DNA from: G965195345 sp965277625
Lineage (GTDB): Bacteria > Pseudomonadota > Gammaproteobacteria > CAKMZV01
Reading direction: 5' to 3'
NCBI GenBank assembly: GCA_965277625.1
Contig: OZ255827.1
Span: 186,001 to 250,000 of the forward strand
Length of the DNA: 64,000 nucleotides
In this document: positions 44,599 through 52,611 of the stretch, in pieces
How the letters are laid out: each line of letters starts with the position of its first letter
Position numbering within the stretch: position 1 is the stretch's first letter
Notes under the pieces: generated by a model
What the model saw: only the letters and a program-made list of their open reading frames with translations
Told to the model about the DNA's origin: nothing
Databases searched by the model: none
Made by a program: the position numbers and the translations under genes

Positions 44599-44932
44599 AA
44601 CCGCCATTTGGATTGCCATTTTTGGCGCCGCGGTGGGCAGTTATTTTTGGCGTTATCTTGGGGTAAGACTAAGCAAAAATCTCAGTCCGACGGCGCCCAT
44701 AATCTTATGGTGTAAATACATTGCCTATGCGACGGTCAGCGCCATTGTTATTCGGATGGTCGTTCTACCCTCAACCGTTTTGCAAAACGTTGAATGGTGG
44801 ATTCGGATCGGTGGATTGGTTTTTTTCTTGCTGATTCTCTACCCCTTAAGACGCCATCTGTTATTGAGCGTATTGTTAGCGTGGAGTTTTTTCCTCGGGC
44901 TTTATTTTTTACACCAAAACCAACTCATTTGA
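44588..44932 (+). CDS. azlD: AzlD domain protein, small subunit of amino acid exporter
   Basis: A 114-residue membrane protein with four hydrophobic segments, forming the small subunit with AzlC. GSYFWRYLGVRLSKNL near residues 17-32 corresponds to the family's conserved TylpRllpf region, and WCKYIAYATVSAIVIRMV to the second helix. The start at 44588 is chosen because the longer frame from 44531 runs antifunctionally through azlC. The pair is convergent with the lpxL-type gene, six bases away. Confidence 0.83.
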   Translation: MSTETAIWIAIFGAAVGSYFWRYLGVRLSKNLSPTAPIILWCKYIAYATVSAIVIRMVVLPSTVLQNVEWWIRIGGLVFFLLILYPLRRHLLLSVLLAWSFFLGLYFLHQNQLI

Positions 44933-44938
44933 GGTTGC

Positions 44939-45832
44939 TCAATCATAGTCGATCAGATTTTTAAAGCGTCGATGCGCCCATAAATACTGAGCTGGATAGC
45001 GTCGTATCTGTGCTTCTAAAAGATCATAGAAGCGTTGAGTGTCGTCTGTTTCACTGCCACTGGGAAAGTTCTCTAAGGGCGGTTGAAATCGAGCGACATA
45101 GCCAGATTTTTCGCGATAAAAAACAATGAAAAGTGCCTTGGCCTTGGTTAAAGTTGTTAATTCAGAAGTTAGGGTTGAAGCATAGACCGAATGTCCGAAA
45201 AACGTTATTTTGGTGCTCAATTTGCCGCTGTGGAATTGATCTGGCAGAAAAAACAAATTCAAGCCATCACGAACCTTGCGAACGATGCCAAGCATGTTGT
45301 TTTTAGGTTCAACAAATTGGTAGCTGTTTAAACGCCCTCTGAGTGAAACGGTTTCTAAAAAGGGATTGTTGCTTCTGCGGTAACTGGTGCTGAGCGGAAA
45401 GGATTTTGCCAGAGCACAACCAATAATTTCCATGGTTAAAAAGTGTGATGCCAAGATGATCACCCCATGGTTTTGCGCATTCGCTTGCTCAATGTGTTCT
45501 AAACCGCTCACCTCTGCCAATAGAGATTGCGCGCGCTTGGGTTGCCACCAGCCAATGGCCGCTTCGAAAATCATCAACATCATGTTGTTGAAGTTCTCAT
45601 TACGGATTTGCACCCGCTCTTGATCGGATTTTTCAGGAAAACACAGCGCCAAATTTTGATCAATGGTTTTTTTACGCTTGCCAGCACCCAAACGCAGCAT
45701 CCAACCCAGCCCTGTAGAGAGCTTAACGAGTACAGGGAAAGGTAAGATGATGATAAGGCGGATGAATAAGGTCAGTAAAACCCATCCCCACCATCTGGGT
45801 TTCAGGAAGGGTAAATAGGGGCGAAAAGTCAT
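44939..45832 (-). CDS. LpxL/HtrB family lipid A acyltransferase
   Basis: Transfers a secondary acyl chain to lipid A at the inner membrane. A single N-terminal membrane helix (residues 16-35) precedes the acyltransferase domain; the catalytic HX4E motif is His130 to Glu135 in ASHFLTMEI, followed by YRRSNNPFLE and the late motif FFLPDQFHSG. Length 297 is somewhat below LpxL (306). Whether it acts like LpxL, LpxM or on ornithine lipids cannot be told. Its ATG overlaps the stop of the DUF2970 gene by four bases. Confidence 0.88.
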   Translation of the reverse strand: MTFRPYLPFLKPRWWGWVLLTLFIRLIIILPFPVLVKLSTGLGWMLRLGAGKRKKTIDQNLALCFPEKSDQERVQIRNENFNNMMLMIFEAAIGWWQPKRAQSLLAEVSGLEHIEQANAQNHGVIILASHFLTMEIIGCALAKSFPLSTSYRRSNNPFLETVSLRGRLNSYQFVEPKNNMLGIVRKVRDGLNLFFLPDQFHSGKLSTKITFFGHSVYASTLTSELTTLTKAKALFIVFYREKSGYVARFQPPLENFPSGSETDDTQRFYDLLEAQIRRYPAQYLWAHRRFKNLIDYD

Positions 45833-46038
45833 CCGTCAGCCAATGATAGTTTTAAAATCAACTTGACCAAGCCGACCAGTCCCAGCACAAATAGCGCAGC
45901 ATAAATAAGTCCTGCAATAATAAAAGGGGTGGCGCTTTTACGCGAAAAATCTTTTTTTAATTTTTCTTTGTTCTGGACGCCGATCATGGCGGCGCAAGTG
46001 CTTTGAATGACCGATAAAACGTCTTTGATCAGTTGCAT
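45829..46038 (-). CDS. DUF2970 domain protein
   Basis: A 69-residue protein with AAMIGVQNKEKLKKDFSRKS followed by one transmembrane helix (FIIAGLIYAALFVLGLVGLV), the pattern of DUF2970, a family of small membrane proteins of unknown function often found near cytochrome oxidase genes in proteobacteria. Here it lies 19 bases after cyoE, consistent with that association, and is coupled to the acyltransferase gene through an ATGA overlap. Confidence 0.8.
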   Translation of the reverse strand: MQLIKDVLSVIQSTCAAMIGVQNKEKLKKDFSRKSATPFIIAGLIYAALFVLGLVGLVKLILKLSLADG

Positions 46039-46057
46039 TTATGGTCTGTCTCTCTTG

Positions 46058-46951
46058 TTAAAATGGTGCTAAAACGTCGTATAAAGTAAACAACAGGTAG
46101 TGATCTACCAATAAAACCACGAAAAGGATCATCAAATACCAAATCGAAAACCCAAAGGTTTTCATGGGCAACTTAAGATTGTCTGGCTTTTGCCAAAGCT
46201 GTAAGGCGTAATACAAAAATCCCCCGCCGAGCACCACCGAGCCGACCAGATAAATCAGGCCGCTCATGCCCGTTAAGAAAGGTAGAAGGCTGACCACAAA
46301 TAACAGCACCGTATAGAAAAGAATCTGCAACCGAGTAAAACGCGTGCCGTGGGTGACGGGCAACATGGGCATACCGACCTTGGCGTAGTCATCCTTGCGG
46401 TGAATGGCCAATGCCCAAAAATGCGGGGGGGTCCAGACGAAAATAATCAGAAACAGCAATAGGGCGCCAGGGTCAACGGCGTTGGTAATTGCGGTCCACC
46501 CCAAGACAGGGGGTGCAGCGCCAGAAGCGCCACCAATCACGATGTTTTGTGGCGTGGCTCGCTTGAGAAAAATGGTATAGACGATGGCATAGCCAATCAA
46601 GGCGAAAAAAGTCAGCCAAGCGGTTAGAGCATTGACCAATATGGCCAACATGCCCAATCCTACGACACCAAGGCTGATGCCAAAGATGGTGGCTTTTTTT
46701 AAAGACAAGGTGCCGGCTGGCAAAGGACGGTTTTGAGTGCGAGTCATTTGCTCGTCCATACGTCGATCAATCACTTGGTTAAAAACCGCCGCCGAAGCCG
46801 AAGCAAGGGCAATGCCCAAGGTGCCAAAAATCAGCGCGTCTAAGGGGGGGAAGTCGGGCGTGGCTAAGAACATACCAATCACGGCCGTCAAAACCAAAAG
46901 TGCCACCACCTTGGGTTTGGTCAGTTTTAGGTATTCATGAAAGATTGACAT
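46058..46951 (-). CDS. cyoE: heme O synthase (protoheme IX farnesyltransferase)
   Basis: Adds a farnesyl tail to heme B for terminal oxidases. The 297-residue, nine-helix UbiA-family protein has KPKVVALLVLTAVIGM at the N-terminus, the prenyl-diphosphate site AVFNQVIDRRMDEQMTRTQNRP (NxxxDxxxD, quoted in part) near residues 57-70, and WTPPHFWALAIHRKDDYAKVGMPMLP in the second aspartate region. It follows the SCO-like gene after four bases. ctaA and the oxidase subunits are not in the window. Confidence 0.95.
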   Translation of the reverse strand: MSIFHEYLKLTKPKVVALLVLTAVIGMFLATPDFPPLDALIFGTLGIALASASAAVFNQVIDRRMDEQMTRTQNRPLPAGTLSLKKATIFGISLGVVGLGMLAILVNALTAWLTFFALIGYAIVYTIFLKRATPQNIVIGGASGAAPPVLGWTAITNAVDPGALLLFLIIFVWTPPHFWALAIHRKDDYAKVGMPMLPVTHGTRFTRLQILFYTVLLFVVSLLPFLTGMSGLIYLVGSVVLGGGFLYYALQLWQKPDNLKLPMKTFGFSIWYLMILFVVLLVDHYLLFTLYDVLAPF

Positions 46952-46955
46952 TGGA

Positions 46956-47516
46956 TTAACCGATTCGGGAGTATTTAAGCAAACGTTTCAAGTCGGTCAG
47001 CATATATTTAACGTCTCTGCTTTGGGCGGGATAGGACATCATGGCTTTGGCCAAGGGGTCAACCAAAAAAATGTTTTGCTCATCATAAATCACGCTGAAC
47101 TGTGCCAACATTTGTTGATATTGTGCTTGGTCTAACAGAATGTTTTGGATATTATGCACTTGAATGTTATCGGGATAACGGCTGCGCTCCAATGGTTGCA
47201 CAGAGACGACAATGGTCTGTAGACGACGCATATTGTCATTGGTCAAAATGCGTAAGGTCTCTGCGGTCTTCAATCGATTGGCGCATGCTTCAGTACAGTG
47301 CTCAGCAAAGACCACCAAACTCCATTTGCCTTTAAACAGGTTTTGGTCATCTTGGGTGTGTGCTACAGGTCTGACGGGACTGATGAGCGTCCCATAATTG
47401 GTGGTTGGTTGCCCGCCCGTGGACGAAACCCATTGAAATACAATCACGGCAAGTAGCAGCGGCAAGGTGAAAATCAGAACCAGGCCCAAAAGGGTTTTTT
47501 TATTAGGGTTTTGCAT
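46956..47516 (-). CDS. SCO-like thioredoxin-fold protein of a cytochrome oxidase cluster
   Basis: A 186-residue membrane-anchored protein: one N-terminal helix (residues 8-30), then a periplasmic thioredoxin-like domain with FAEHCTEACANRLKT, where Cys74 and Cys78 form the CxxxC copper-binding pair of SCO1 proteins. YDEQNIFLVDPLAKAMMSYP resembles the late SCO segment, though the SCO histidine is not obvious. Related short proteins sit between oxidase subunit genes and cyoE in many proteobacteria. Its direct coupling to cyoE supports a role in oxidase assembly. Confidence 0.78.
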   Translation of the reverse strand: MQNPNKKTLLGLVLIFTLPLLLAVIVFQWVSSTGGQPTTNYGTLISPVRPVAHTQDDQNLFKGKWSLVVFAEHCTEACANRLKTAETLRILTNDNMRRLQTIVVSVQPLERSRYPDNIQVHNIQNILLDQAQYQQMLAQFSVIYDEQNIFLVDPLAKAMMSYPAQSRDVKYMLTDLKRLLKYSRIG

Positions 47517-47533
47517 AGGGTTTCAATAATAGA

Positions 47534-49135
47534 TCAATCAAGCAATGACCGAATGGCGCCGGAACGGCTCTCAAAAATATTGTCTTCGCCAACAATGTCA
47601 ACCACTTCGGATTTTTGCAATAATCTGAGCACTTTTTCAACGTCCACACAACACAGCTTGACCGAATCAATGTTCTCGTTTAAGCGATCGATGGTTTCTT
47701 TTAATGTATGGCACGCCGAACTATCGGTCAGAACAACGCGAGACATGTCTATGATCAGCGTGCCTTGCTGGACGTTATTGAGCAATGTATTGGAAACGTG
47801 GCGCGCCGCGCTGAAGCTGAAAGTGCCATCCATCTTATAAAGACTGACTGGCTGATTGAATTGCGTGATGATTTGCCGTTCTGCTTCGGTTAAATCGGCC
47901 ACAGTGGCGATGTCATCATACAGTACCGACGTTCGATTGAACGCCAAACCAATGCGGTAAGTTAATAAAACCGATGAAATGACAAAACCGACGATCACAG
48001 CAATGGTTAAATCAACAAAAACCGTTAGAATCAGCGTTGAACTCATGATCAACACTTCTGAGACGGGCGCGATGGATAGACGCTTTATCGAATGCCAATC
48101 AATGATGTTTATGCCCACCATCACCAATATCCCACCCAAGACCGCCAAGGGGATTTTGCTTGCGATATCGCTGAATAACAACACAATCAACAACAAAAAC
48201 ACCCCGTGTAATACACCACTCATGCGACCGTGGCTGCCCGATCGAATGTTCACCATGGTGAGCATGGTGGCCCCTGCTGCAGGCAGTCCGCCAAAGAACC
48301 CAGCCACCATATTACCAATGCCCTGACCCACTAATTCCTTGTTGGGGTCGTGCGTGGTTCGGGTCATATTGTCTGCAACCAATGAGGTCAACAGCGAGTC
48401 GATCGACCCTAAGATCGCAAGGACAAAAGCAAATTTGATCACATCTACAAAGCGGTCAATGTCAATGGTCGGTATGCGCAGGGTTGGAAAAGCTGAAGGA
48501 ATATCGCCAATGGTCGGCGCAGAAGTGAATACAAAGGTGCCGAGTACGGTTCCGACAACCAGCGCAATCAGTGCGGGTGGGATATATCTTTTGAGCGTCG
48601 GCGGAATGAACACAATAATCAAAATCGACATGGTGCCTAAGATCAAAGCAGAAAAATTGGACTGCGGTAACATGCTGGGCAAGGCAAACAGTTTATCAAC
48701 AATACCCCCAGGTGGGGTTGCATAGCCAATTAATGCCCCTAATTGAAGCAAAATGATGATGACACCAATGCCACTCATGAACCCAGAAATGACGGGTTGG
48801 GGCATCAAATTGATGTATTTGCCTATGCCCAACTTACCCAATGAGATTTGCATGGCACCGGCAAGGATAACCACCAAAAAAGCAATGGAAATATCCGGCG
48901 CAAAATGCGGGATCACAATCGCCATCACCACGGTCATGGGTCCCGTTGGACCGGATACCTGGCGGGGCGTACCGCCTGTCAGCGCCGCAAAAAAACCAGC
49001 AAATATGGCCCCATATAACCCAGCCAAAGCCCCAGCACCTGATGCCACACCGAAGGCCAAAGCCAAGGGCAAAGCGACCACAGCAACGGTGAGTCCAGCA
49101 AAAAGGTCATCGCGTATTTGACGAGCGTTCATCAT
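47534..49135 (-). CDS. SulP family inorganic anion transporter with STAS domain
   Basis: A 533-residue transporter. The N-terminal SLC26/SulP core begins DLFAGLTVAVVALPLALAFGVASG, has ALTGGTPRQVSGPTGPM in the third-helix substrate region, and about 12-14 membrane segments to residue 400. A cytoplasmic STAS domain follows (about 420-530) with GTLIIDMSRVVLTDSSACHTLK. Possible substrates are sulfate, bicarbonate or dicarboxylates; the SxxxPxTPxQVSGPTGP-like motif is seen in the bicarbonate-transporting branch, but I cannot decide. The start directly abuts the trhP stop. Confidence 0.9.
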   Translation of the reverse strand: MMNARQIRDDLFAGLTVAVVALPLALAFGVASGAGALAGLYGAIFAGFFAALTGGTPRQVSGPTGPMTVVMAIVIPHFAPDISIAFLVVILAGAMQISLGKLGIGKYINLMPQPVISGFMSGIGVIIILLQLGALIGYATPPGGIVDKLFALPSMLPQSNFSALILGTMSILIIVFIPPTLKRYIPPALIALVVGTVLGTFVFTSAPTIGDIPSAFPTLRIPTIDIDRFVDVIKFAFVLAILGSIDSLLTSLVADNMTRTTHDPNKELVGQGIGNMVAGFFGGLPAAGATMLTMVNIRSGSHGRMSGVLHGVFLLLIVLLFSDIASKIPLAVLGGILVMVGINIIDWHSIKRLSIAPVSEVLIMSSTLILTVFVDLTIAVIVGFVISSVLLTYRIGLAFNRTSVLYDDIATVADLTEAERQIITQFNQPVSLYKMDGTFSFSAARHVSNTLLNNVQQGTLIIDMSRVVLTDSSACHTLKETIDRLNENIDSVKLCCVDVEKVLRLLQKSEVVDIVGEDNIFESRSGAIRSLLD

Positions 49136-50431
49136 CTAATCTAAATATTTGGCGATCATGCCGAATTGTGGATCAGCAATGGGCAAAGGTATTTTCAAAG
49201 TGACGCCGCCACCTTTGGCCTCAGAAACCGATGCCCCTTTTTCAGTTTCTAAATGTTCAACCGTGTGCTCAAAATTGCCCAAGGGCTGAATGACCTCAAC
49301 GGTGTCGCCGACTTGTAACTTGTTTTTTGTTAAAACGGTTGCCATCCCGTCGTTAAAATCGGTGATTTCTGCACAAAACTGCTGCTTTCTAGAACGCGAA
49401 TGTGAATCAAGGTAATTTTGATAGTCTTCATTTTTATGACGTTGGAAGAAGCCATCTGTATAACCGCGGTTGGCTAAGTTTTCTAAATCGTTGAGCAAGG
49501 CGGGGTCAAATGATTTGCCCAAATAGGCATCGTCAATGGCACGCCTATAACTTTGTGCTGTTCGAGCCACGTAATAAGCCGACTTGGTTCGCCCTTCAAT
49601 TTTTAAACAATGAAGCCCCATTTTGGTCAATGTTGATACGTGTTCTATGGCTCGTAAATCTTTGGAGTTCATGATGTAAGTGCCGTGTTCATCTTCTTCA
49701 ACGGGCATCAATTCACCTGGACGGCGTGCTTCTTCCAACAAAATGGTGGTCGGCTTGGGCGCGCTTAGCTCAGTGTGCTTGGGAATAATATCTTGTTGTT
49801 CGTCAACCTTGGCATCGTGGACAGTATAGTTCCAGCGACAAGCATTGGTACAAGTACCTTGATTGGGGTCACGATGATTAAAATAGCCTGAAAGCAAGCA
49901 CCGCCCACTGTAAGCAATACACAGTGCGCCGTGGACAAAAACCTCTAATTCAACGCTTGGGCAGTTCTTTTGAATGTCTTTGATTTCGTCCAAAGACAAC
50001 TCACGCGACAGTATGACCCGTTCAATGCCAGCGCGTTCGTGCCAAAATTGCACGCTGGCCCAATTGACCGCATTGGCTTGGACCGAAAGATGGATGGGCA
50101 TATCGGGCCATTTTTCCCGCACCATCATAATCAACCCTGGGTCAGCCATGATTAAGGCATCGGGTTTCAAAGCAATGATTTCTTGCATGTCCCGCTCAAA
50201 AGTTTTCAACTTGGCGTTGTGCGGCAGTAAGTTCACAGTGCAATAAAACTTTTTACCTTGGGCGTGGACTTCTTCCACACCAATTTGGATGTTTTCTGGT
50301 GAGAATTCATTATTTCGCGCTCTGAGCGAATAGCGAGGCGGACCTGCATACACGGCATCAGCGCCATAGGCCAAGGCAAAGCGCATATTTTTGAGTGTTC
50401 CTGCAGGGGAGAGCAATTCGGGTTTTATCAT
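49136..50431 (-). CDS. trhP: U32 family peptidase, tRNA uridine-34 hydroxylation protein TrhP (YegQ)
   Basis: In E. coli TrhP uses prephenate to help hydroxylate uridine 34 in tRNA, giving 5-hydroxyuridine. The 431-residue protein has KPELLSPAGTLKNMRFALAYGADAVYAG (quoted in part), LSVQANAVNWASVQFW, EVFVHGALCIAYSGRCLLSGYFNHRDPNQGTCTNACRW with the conserved cysteines, and LKIEGRTKSAYYVA. Length near 453 of E. coli YegQ. The promoter is likely close to the tRNA promoter on the other strand. SulP follows without a gap. Confidence 0.92.
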   Translation of the reverse strand: MIKPELLSPAGTLKNMRFALAYGADAVYAGPPRYSLRARNNEFSPENIQIGVEEVHAQGKKFYCTVNLLPHNAKLKTFERDMQEIIALKPDALIMADPGLIMMVREKWPDMPIHLSVQANAVNWASVQFWHERAGIERVILSRELSLDEIKDIQKNCPSVELEVFVHGALCIAYSGRCLLSGYFNHRDPNQGTCTNACRWNYTVHDAKVDEQQDIIPKHTELSAPKPTTILLEEARRPGELMPVEEDEHGTYIMNSKDLRAIEHVSTLTKMGLHCLKIEGRTKSAYYVARTAQSYRRAIDDAYLGKSFDPALLNDLENLANRGYTDGFFQRHKNEDYQNYLDSHSRSRKQQFCAEITDFNDGMATVLTKNKLQVGDTVEVIQPLGNFEHTVEHLETEKGASVSEAKGGGVTLKIPLPIADPQFGMIAKYLD

Positions 50432-50446
50432 GAGTGCGTATTTTCC

Positions 50447-50474
50447 CTGAAAACGTGGTTTCGTGTAGTATAAT
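50447..50474 (+). promoter_or_regulatory. promoter of the tRNA-Tyr-Gly-Thr operon
   Basis: CTGAAA at 50447-50452 and a perfect TATAAT at 50469-50474 are 16 bases apart. The discriminator that follows is rich in G and C (CGCGCCCTC), as expected for a stringently controlled stable-RNA promoter. The tRNA-Tyr begins 51 bases after the -10. Confidence 0.65.
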
Positions 50475-50525
50475 TCGCGCCCTCTTGTCCCGTAGTTCCG
50501 TTATTTGTGAGAGATGGTGATTGAT

Positions 50526-50610
50526 GGTGGGATTCCCGAGCGGTCAAAGGGGGCAGACTGTAAATCTGCTGGCACTGCCTTCGAAGGTTCGAATCCTTCT
50601 CCCACCACCA
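50526..50610 (+). tRNA. tRNA-Tyr (anticodon GTA)
   Basis: An 85-base class II tRNA with a long variable arm. Acceptor GGTGGGA pairs with TCCCACC, discriminator A, encoded CCA at 50608-50610. Anticodon loop CTGTAAA gives GTA at 50560-50562. First gene of a Tyr-Gly-Thr cluster, the order that precedes tuf in many gammaproteobacteria; no tuf follows here. Confidence 0.97.
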
Positions 50611-50711
50611 TTTTGCGCATTAAAAATTATTGCACAGTCATCAAACATTCGATGGTTTAGATACCGCTAAACGAGTATCTACCTTAGGATTGCGGGTGTA
50701 GATATGTTTAT

Positions 50712-50786
<75 letters not shown>

Positions 50787-50798
50787 TTTAACGAATTG

Positions 50799-50874
<76 letters not shown>

Positions 50875-51052
50875 TAGGCTTATCCATTCGCTTCCAATTA
50901 AGATATAGAAAACGCTTGTAAATAAGCATAGAGCTATATTCATTTTCTTTCCCTGTTTTCAATAATATACAATAAGATATTGGTCTCTATGAGGCTATAT
51001 ATGGGGCAACTATGAGAATGTAAAAGTTGTTGCCTTCCTAAAACACTATCGT

Positions 51053-51132
51053 ATGATGGGCATTAAACCGCAATTGAAGTAAAGACTGCCAAGACCTATA
51101 AGCTGTCTGATGGTGCGGGAATGTATCTATAA
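51053..51132 (+). pseudogene. integrase N-terminal remnant (arm DNA-binding domain)
   Basis: One frame from 51070 reads AKTYKLSDGAGMYL and then hits TAA at 51130. This resembles the Y-KLSDGGGLYL core of the arm DNA-binding domain (DUF4102) at the start of tyrosine-type phage and island integrases. The preceding residues GIKP are in another frame (from ATG 51053 or 51056), so at least one frameshift separates them, and all of the catalytic domain is gone. It lies 180 bases from the tRNA-Thr end, where such integrases normally sit. Confidence 0.6.
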
Positions 51133-51156
51133 ATTACACCTATGAGGAGCTAAGTA

Positions 51157-51705
51157 ATGAATGAGTTGGATTTTTACCAGAAACAAGGACATAGCCTATT
51201 GAAAATATGTGGATATGAATTTATTAAAATTGGATGTTTTTACACGAGTGAAACACCTCTTAATACTAAAAAATATAAAGACTATGACTTGTGTATAAAA
51301 TTGATAGATGATGAATTACTGAAGGCGGGAAAATCTTCATATTTGGTAATACAGTCTGAAAAAACCAACAAAGATGTTGAAATTATTTATGTAGGTTACT
51401 ATTCACAAAATTTATATAGAAGATGGTTTTATAAAAAAAAGGGCTTACTGTACTCTTGGCATAGTGAGAAGTTAGATGAAGCAATTGATAAAGTTGTGAA
51501 AAATGATACAGGTGAAATATCACTTTGGATAACGACGAATCCATTTAGTACTGATGGTCATAATATTAGCAAAGAGATTGAAGATATTATTTTGTTAGAA
51601 CACCTAAAAAATGACAAACCCATTAAATTTAATAAAGTCGGTAAACGATTGCTGGAGTATATGGACAGCCCAACAGTATCTGAAGTTTTAAATCTCAACA
51701 CTTAA
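51157..51705 (+). CDS. putative GIY-YIG-like nuclease domain protein
   Basis: A 182-residue product of an AT-rich gene with a strong AGGAG at 51145-51149, seven bases before the ATG. SYL at residues 61-63 and YVG at 78-80 are placed like the GIY and YIG of this nuclease fold; SQNLYRRW (Arg88, Arg89) matches the following helix arginine, Glu148 in LLEHL the catalytic glutamate and KPIKFNK (Asn159) the late asparagine. The spacing between the first two motifs is 14 residues, slightly longer than usual. It could be a restriction or homing-type endonuclease. No methyltransferase is adjacent. Family assignment is by eye. Confidence 0.5.
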   Translation: MNELDFYQKQGHSLLKICGYEFIKIGCFYTSETPLNTKKYKDYDLCIKLIDDELLKAGKSSYLVIQSEKTNKDVEIIYVGYYSQNLYRRWFYKKKGLLYSWHSEKLDEAIDKVVKNDTGEISLWITTNPFSTDGHNISKEIEDIILLEHLKNDKPIKFNKVGKRLLEYMDSPTVSEVLNLNT

Positions 51706-52060
51706 ACAATGCTAAAGACCTTATTGAGATTATGGATTTTACGGCCGATGAATTTAGAGAATCATTTGCAATCCTCACAAAATAAGAGCTTGTCAAAGCA
51801 GTTCAATAAGCTATAGCAAATATCCTAAGAATATAGTGGTCATTTATCAAAAGGTAAAAATGACTACTACGATTTTTGACGAATAACAGTGAACCAAGCA
51901 CCTTATAACTGCGTAAACGATAATGAAATCATTAATCATTACATCAAACAAGTCAACCCAAAAATCAGGGCGATCGATACCGCGTCGAAAAATAAGTTTT
52001 AAAGAGAGTCAATATTTATAAGGGGTGATTTTTACCCCTGATTTATAGTGCTATCAGGTC
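51706..52060 (+). other. non-coding or decayed interior of the tRNA-Thr element
   Basis: Short open stretches suggest decayed genes: a frame ending LIEIMDFTADEFRESFAIL (stop at 51785) and a 37-codon GTG frame (51889-52002) containing IINHYIKQVNPKIRAIDTA. I recognise neither. A hairpin with arms AGGGGT and ACCCCT lies at 52021-52039, and CCTGAT/ATCAGG form an inverted repeat around 52036-52057, just before the right att copy. Confidence 0.4.
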
Positions 52061-52064
52061 GCTA

Positions 52065-52088
52065 TTCAAGTTCCGTCATGATCTCCAT
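52065..52088 (+). repeat. attR-like direct repeat
   Basis: 24 bases ending in CCGTCATGATCTCCAT, matching the tRNA-Thr 3' end at 20 of 24 positions. It is not part of any tRNA here, which indicates that it arose by site-specific integration. Confidence 0.75.
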
Positions 52089-52149
52089 TCTCTGGATGGT
52101 GCATGAGACAAATCATCGCCGATAAATTCAAATTAAAAGCAGATTGAAA

Positions 52150-52242
52150 CCCCTCTTAAACGGTGTAATTTTGTAAGCCATTTGTTACAAAAAAGTCCCT
52201 CTTTAGACGGTGTGTTTTTGTAGCGATTTCATACAAAAAAAC
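52150..52242 (+). repeat. two tandem repeats of about 46 bases, each with an internal dyad
   Basis: The copies are 52150-52195 and 52196-52242. Both start with a CCCTCTT(T)A-ACGGTGT-like stretch and end in an A-tract. Each contains a dyad: TTTTGTAA with TTACAAAA (52169-52192) and TTTTTGTA with TACAAAAA (52215-52239). The dyads differ in sequence but both arms changed together, so symmetry has been kept. Confidence 0.6.
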
Positions 52243-52302
52243 CCTTTAAAACTTGAACATTTTGACTGTCGCCATAGGACCGTAGGGCTCGGTCAGTGGT
52301 CA

Positions 52303-52364
52303 GCACGCCAAGTCGCGTGTAGTTGCTAAAAGCCTTATAAAATAAGGCTTTAGCGTGGCAGTGC
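52303..52364. repeat. long imperfect palindrome upstream of nrdA
   Basis: The inner stem GCTAAAAGCCTTAT / ATAAGGCTTTAGC (52325-52354) has one bulged A and an AAA loop. Outside it GCCA (52307) pairs with TGGC (52356) and GCAC (52303) with GTGC (52361). No T-tract follows on either strand, so it is not a classical terminator. Confidence 0.55.
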
Positions 52365-52492
52365 ATTATAAATTTAATTGCAATTGATCTCTAAATGGTT
52401 GTTTTTGGTAGAGAAAAAGGTAGTCACTTTTCGCAGGTCATAATTCCATGTAGATTTTACATTTTTATATTGATTAATTACTTTATAATAAA

Positions 52493-52550
52493 CCACTATA
52501 CTTTGTTAGATAGACCACTATACTTGTTAGTTAGGTCATTACACTTTTAT
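52493..52550 (+). promoter_or_regulatory. three direct repeats over the nrdAB promoter, candidate NrdR or other repressor sites
   Basis: CCACTATACTTTGTTA (52493), CCACTATACTTGTTAG (52515) and the diverged GTCATTACACTTTTAT (52535) are spaced 22 and 20 bases apart, about two helical turns. The second overlaps the -35 and the third the -10. The core CACTATA-CTTTGT resembles NrdR boxes, whose usual form is a 16-bp ACAC-ATATAT-GTGT palindrome, but is not a perfect match. Confidence 0.45.
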
Positions 52551-52553
52551 AAT
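52524..52553 (+). promoter_or_regulatory. probable nrdAB promoter
   Basis: TTGTTA at 52524-52529 (four of six matches) is followed after 18 bases by a perfect TATAAT at 52548-52553. The leader would be about 50 bases, ending in AAGGAG (52601-52606) five bases before the GTG start of nrdA. Confidence 0.6.
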
Positions 52554-52611
52554 CTATGATAAGCTCCCGAAAATTTAAGTATTTGAATCTGTTTATGACC
52601 AAGGAGAAGTT

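Noticed and set aside
47979..49121. Three long plus-strand frames (115-128 codons) rich in Met, Pro and Ala
   Set aside because: They are antisense to the SulP transporter, whose hydrophobic codons create open opposite frames; no motifs are seen.
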